Shown here: piece by piece, positions 62,077-64,000 of the stretch | Layout: each line of letters starts with the position of its first letter | How positions within the stretch are numbered: position 1 is the first letter of the stretch | Translations under genes and position numbers: made by a program | NCBI GenBank assembly: GCA_910578515.1 | Contig: CAJTQR010000001.1 | Coordinates: 124,001 to 188,000 of the forward strand | Origin: an uncultured Duncaniella sp. | Lineage (GTDB): Bacteria; Bacteroidota; Bacteroidia; Bacteroidales; Muribaculaceae | Direction of reading: 5' to 3' | Length of the DNA: 64,000 nt | Notes under the pieces: model-generated | What the model was told of the DNA's origin: nothing | Seen by the model: only the letters and a program-made list of their open reading frames with translations | The model's database searches: none

Positions 62077-62341
62077 AATTAAAAAGTTTTTATATATGTT
62101 TCTGAATTAATTTTTAATGTTTGTTGATAAGTTGACAAATTTGTAGGTTTTGACTGCTTATCACACTTTAACTTATTGCATTCACTAAAGAAACAAATTT
62201 TATGCCAAAAATGTTGAGAAAAATCTAATTGATTAAGGGATAATTGTTTAAAATATTGCTTCAAATGACAATGTGACTGACAAAACTGACAGAATTTGCA
62301 TGAAATTAATAAAGTTGCAGATGTGTGTTGCCATATAGTTA

Positions 62342-62375
62342 AGGCAGGCTGTAACTTTTAAAGTTCAACCTGCCT
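62342..62375 (-). terminator. Hairpin downstream of asnA
   Basis: AGGCAGG...AACTT and AAGTT...CCTGCCT pair with one bulge and a mismatch, about 60 bp after the asnA stop. The T tract on the minus strand is poor, so confidence is modest. Confidence 0.5.
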
Positions 62376-62435
62376 GATGTATTGATAATAGTCCTATGGG
62401 AAATCTGATTTAATAAGTATTGTTAGCGAATAAGT

Positions 62436-63470
62436 TTAAAGTAGGTTTATGCCTGCTTCTGCGCATCTTTTTATCTGTTCTTCTGGCCAGATGGAAGCTT
62501 GTACTTCCCCAATATGAGCTTTACGCAATAAGAACATGCACAGTCGGCTCTGTCCGATACCGCCACCGATGGAATATGGTAGCTCTCCATTTAGAAGCAT
62601 CTTATGGAAATTAAGCTCGGATTTTTCCGGACAACCTCTCTCTTCAAGTTGTTTTCTAAGTGATTCAGGGCTTACGCGAATTCCCATCGAAGATATTTCA
62701 AATGGAATTTCCAGTACAGGATTCCATAAAATCAAGTCGCCATTCAGTCCCTTGTAACCTTCTTCATTCGGAGAAATCCAGTCATCATAATCTGGCGCGC
62801 GACCATCGTGCGGTTCTCCATCTGACAATTTGTCACCTATACCTATAATAAATATGGCTCCATATTCCTTTGCTGCTTGTGCCTCTCGTTCTTTAGGTGT
62901 GAGGTTGGGATATTCTTTGGCGAGTTTTTCCGCATGAATGAATGTGATTTCTTCTGGCAATACAGGAGTGATATGTGGAAATTTTTCATACACCATTTCT
63001 TCTACCTCTCTCAAAGTGCGGTAGATTGTTTTGACGGTATCCTTCAGATATGCCAAAGTTCGGTCTTCCTCATTAATAGTTTTTTCCCAGTCCCACTGGT
63101 CTACATACAGTGAGTGCAGATTGTCAAGGTCCTCGAATGTGCGGATTGCATTCATGTCGGTATATAGTCCATAGCCAGGGGCGATATCGTAGGCTCCAAG
63201 CTTATATCTTTTCCATTTGGCGAGTGAATGGACTACTTCTGCTTTGCGACCATCCATTGCATCGATTGTGAATGACACCGCGTGTTCCACTCCGTTAAGG
63301 TCATCATTAAGACCAGTTCCGGTCAATAAGAAAAGAGGGGCAGTAACTCTGCGCAATTTTAATTCTCTTGCGAGGGTGGTCTGGAAAGCATCCTTTACCA
63401 TCTTAATTGCCACTTCGGTTGTCTCCGGTAGAAGTTTCTGTCGATATTTTGGAGGAATAATTAATGACAT
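62436..63470 (-). CDS. asnA: Aspartate–ammonia ligase (asparagine synthetase A)
   Basis: A 344-residue class II aminoacyl-tRNA-synthetase-like enzyme making asparagine from aspartate, ammonia and ATP. APLFLLTGTGLNDDLNGVE, AKWKRYKLGAYDIAPGYGLYTDMNAIR, YVDQWDWE and the C-terminal GGGIGQSRLCMFLLRKAHIGEVQAS (motif 3) are all diagnostic. Length is close to the E. coli enzyme (330). It has its own promoter. Confidence 0.97.
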   Translation of the reverse strand: MSLIIPPKYRQKLLPETTEVAIKMVKDAFQTTLARELKLRRVTAPLFLLTGTGLNDDLNGVEHAVSFTIDAMDGRKAEVVHSLAKWKRYKLGAYDIAPGYGLYTDMNAIRTFEDLDNLHSLYVDQWDWEKTINEEDRTLAYLKDTVKTIYRTLREVEEMVYEKFPHITPVLPEEITFIHAEKLAKEYPNLTPKEREAQAAKEYGAIFIIGIGDKLSDGEPHDGRAPDYDDWISPNEEGYKGLNGDLILWNPVLEIPFEISSMGIRVSPESLRKQLEERGCPEKSELNFHKMLLNGELPYSIGGGIGQSRLCMFLLRKAHIGEVQASIWPEEQIKRCAEAGINLL

Positions 63471-63510
63471 GATGTAATGAAGTTTTTTTAGAAATTGTAC
63501 TTATTTTTGG

Positions 63511-63541
63511 CAAAGGTATGCGATAAATCTGACGTATGCAA
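63511..63541 (-). promoter_or_regulatory. Promoter of asnA
   Basis: On the minus strand TTG (63541-63539), a 20-bp spacer and TACCTTTG (63518-63511), 41 bp before the asnA ATG. Confidence 0.8.
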
Positions 63542-63580
63542 GCAAATTGATAGAAATTTCATGTAATTCATGTCAATTTG

Positions 63581-64000
63581 TTATTCTAATGGTGATTCTT
63601 GTTTCGTTTGTCTATCGTTTTTATTGTTGATTACTCGGGTTGAGTGTAGATAGTGCCGCGAATAATATGCTCCGTCTGGAAATGACTGGATGACTATGCC
63701 ATGCTTAGAGGATGCATGGATAAACTTTATTTCACCAGTATCTTTGTTTACATCAATGACCATACCGACATGCCCCACGGTCTTACCGCCACGCCGTCCT
63801 GAAAAAAACATAAGGTCACCTATTTCAAGTTCCCCTAATGTTACTTGTTCACCCTCTTTACCCTGCATTCTCGATGCCGGGCTAAGTGAAATATCAAAAT
63901 TCCCAAAAACGAAGCTGGTGAACCCTGAACAGTCAAACACGTACGGTCCTTTACCTCCTGGTTTGTACTTCTTCCCTAAATGAAGTTTTGCAAAATTTAC
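63581..64000 (-). CDS. NlpC/P60 family cell-wall hydrolase, C-terminal part (5' end outside window)
   Basis: The C-terminal 139 residues of a C40 peptidase that cuts peptidoglycan stem peptides. The frame is open to the right edge: residues LGKKYKPGGKGPYVFDCSGF precede the apparent GTG start at 63940, which is therefore internal. The catalytic Cys is in DCSG. GDLMFFSGRRGGKTVGHVGMVI holds the catalytic His, and FIHASSKHGI the third polar residue. The short basic tail ends the protein. Any signal peptide or SH3 domain lies outside the window. Confidence 0.9.
   Translation of the reverse strand, partial: VNFAKLHLGKKYKPGGKGPYVFDCSGFTSFVFGNFDISLSPASRMQGKEGEQVTLGELEIGDLMFFSGRRGGKTVGHVGMVIDVNKDTGEIKFIHASSKHGIVIQSFPDGAYYSRHYLHSTRVINNKNDRQTKQESPLE

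Noticed and set aside
62077..62435. CIRCE-type heat-shock operator upstream of dnaK
   Set aside because: No TTAGCACTC-N9-GAGTGCTAA-like repeat is present in the gap.

Overview
The window looks like chromosomal DNA from a gut Bacteroidota, order Bacteroidales, most plausibly Muribaculaceae. The evidence is a SusC/SusD pair, GLPGLI proteins, a long-form IspG, an IntDOT-like tyrosine recombinase, and many promoters of the Bacteroidota form (TTG about 20 bp upstream of TAnnTTTG). Ribosome binding sites are not conspicuous. The genus cannot be fixed from the sequence alone.

Left part (1-16.9 kb, mostly + strand): the end of an RND efflux pump and its outer-membrane lipoprotein come first. A compact four-gene operon follows (2.27-5.94 kb): a steroid 5-alpha-reductase (SRD5A family), an old-yellow-enzyme flavoprotein and two short-chain dehydrogenases. 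Its content matches the 5AR / 5BR / 3-beta-HSDH logic known for allo- and iso-allo-bile-acid formation by gut Bacteroidales, and it is the best candidate for a notable system here. Next are a Wzi-like outer-membrane protein, a small lipoprotein, a partial nonulosonic (legionaminic-type) acid set (legB-like, ATP-grasp, neuB/legI-like), and housekeeping genes rpoN, a PAP2-like gene, purE, ispG, ribD and a GNAT gene.

Middle (16.9-22.5 kb): tRNA-Gln, an integrase whose N-terminus is cut by an in-frame amber codon, and tRNA-Glu. Then comes an intergenic stretch with an apparently independent structured RNA (its own promoter, nested long-range helices, terminal U tract), then an FKBP isomerase, rsfS and ftsH.

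22.6-38.1 kb: a minus-strand oxalate module (frc, oxc, AEC-family permease) continues into a large pyruvate:ferredoxin oxidoreductase gene, with a strong hairpin in every gap. A split chromate-transporter pair with folC, a CYTH protein, a DUF5686-type outer-membrane protein and an acyl-CoA synthetase follow.

38.1-39.1 kb is a non-coding block bounded by nearly perfect ~94-bp inverted repeats built from TGTCGCA motifs. Downstream lie a GLPGLI / TonB-type receptor / GLPGLI operon, a BlaR1/BlaI-type pair with two visible operator copies around its promoter, miaA and pepT.

Right part (47.3-64 kb): a polysaccharide-utilisation locus (susD, susC, divergent LytS/LytTR-type sensor and regulator, GH2 and GH35 enzymes), a membrane protein of unknown function, dnaK, asnA and the start-truncated end of an NlpC/P60 hydrolase that runs off the right edge.
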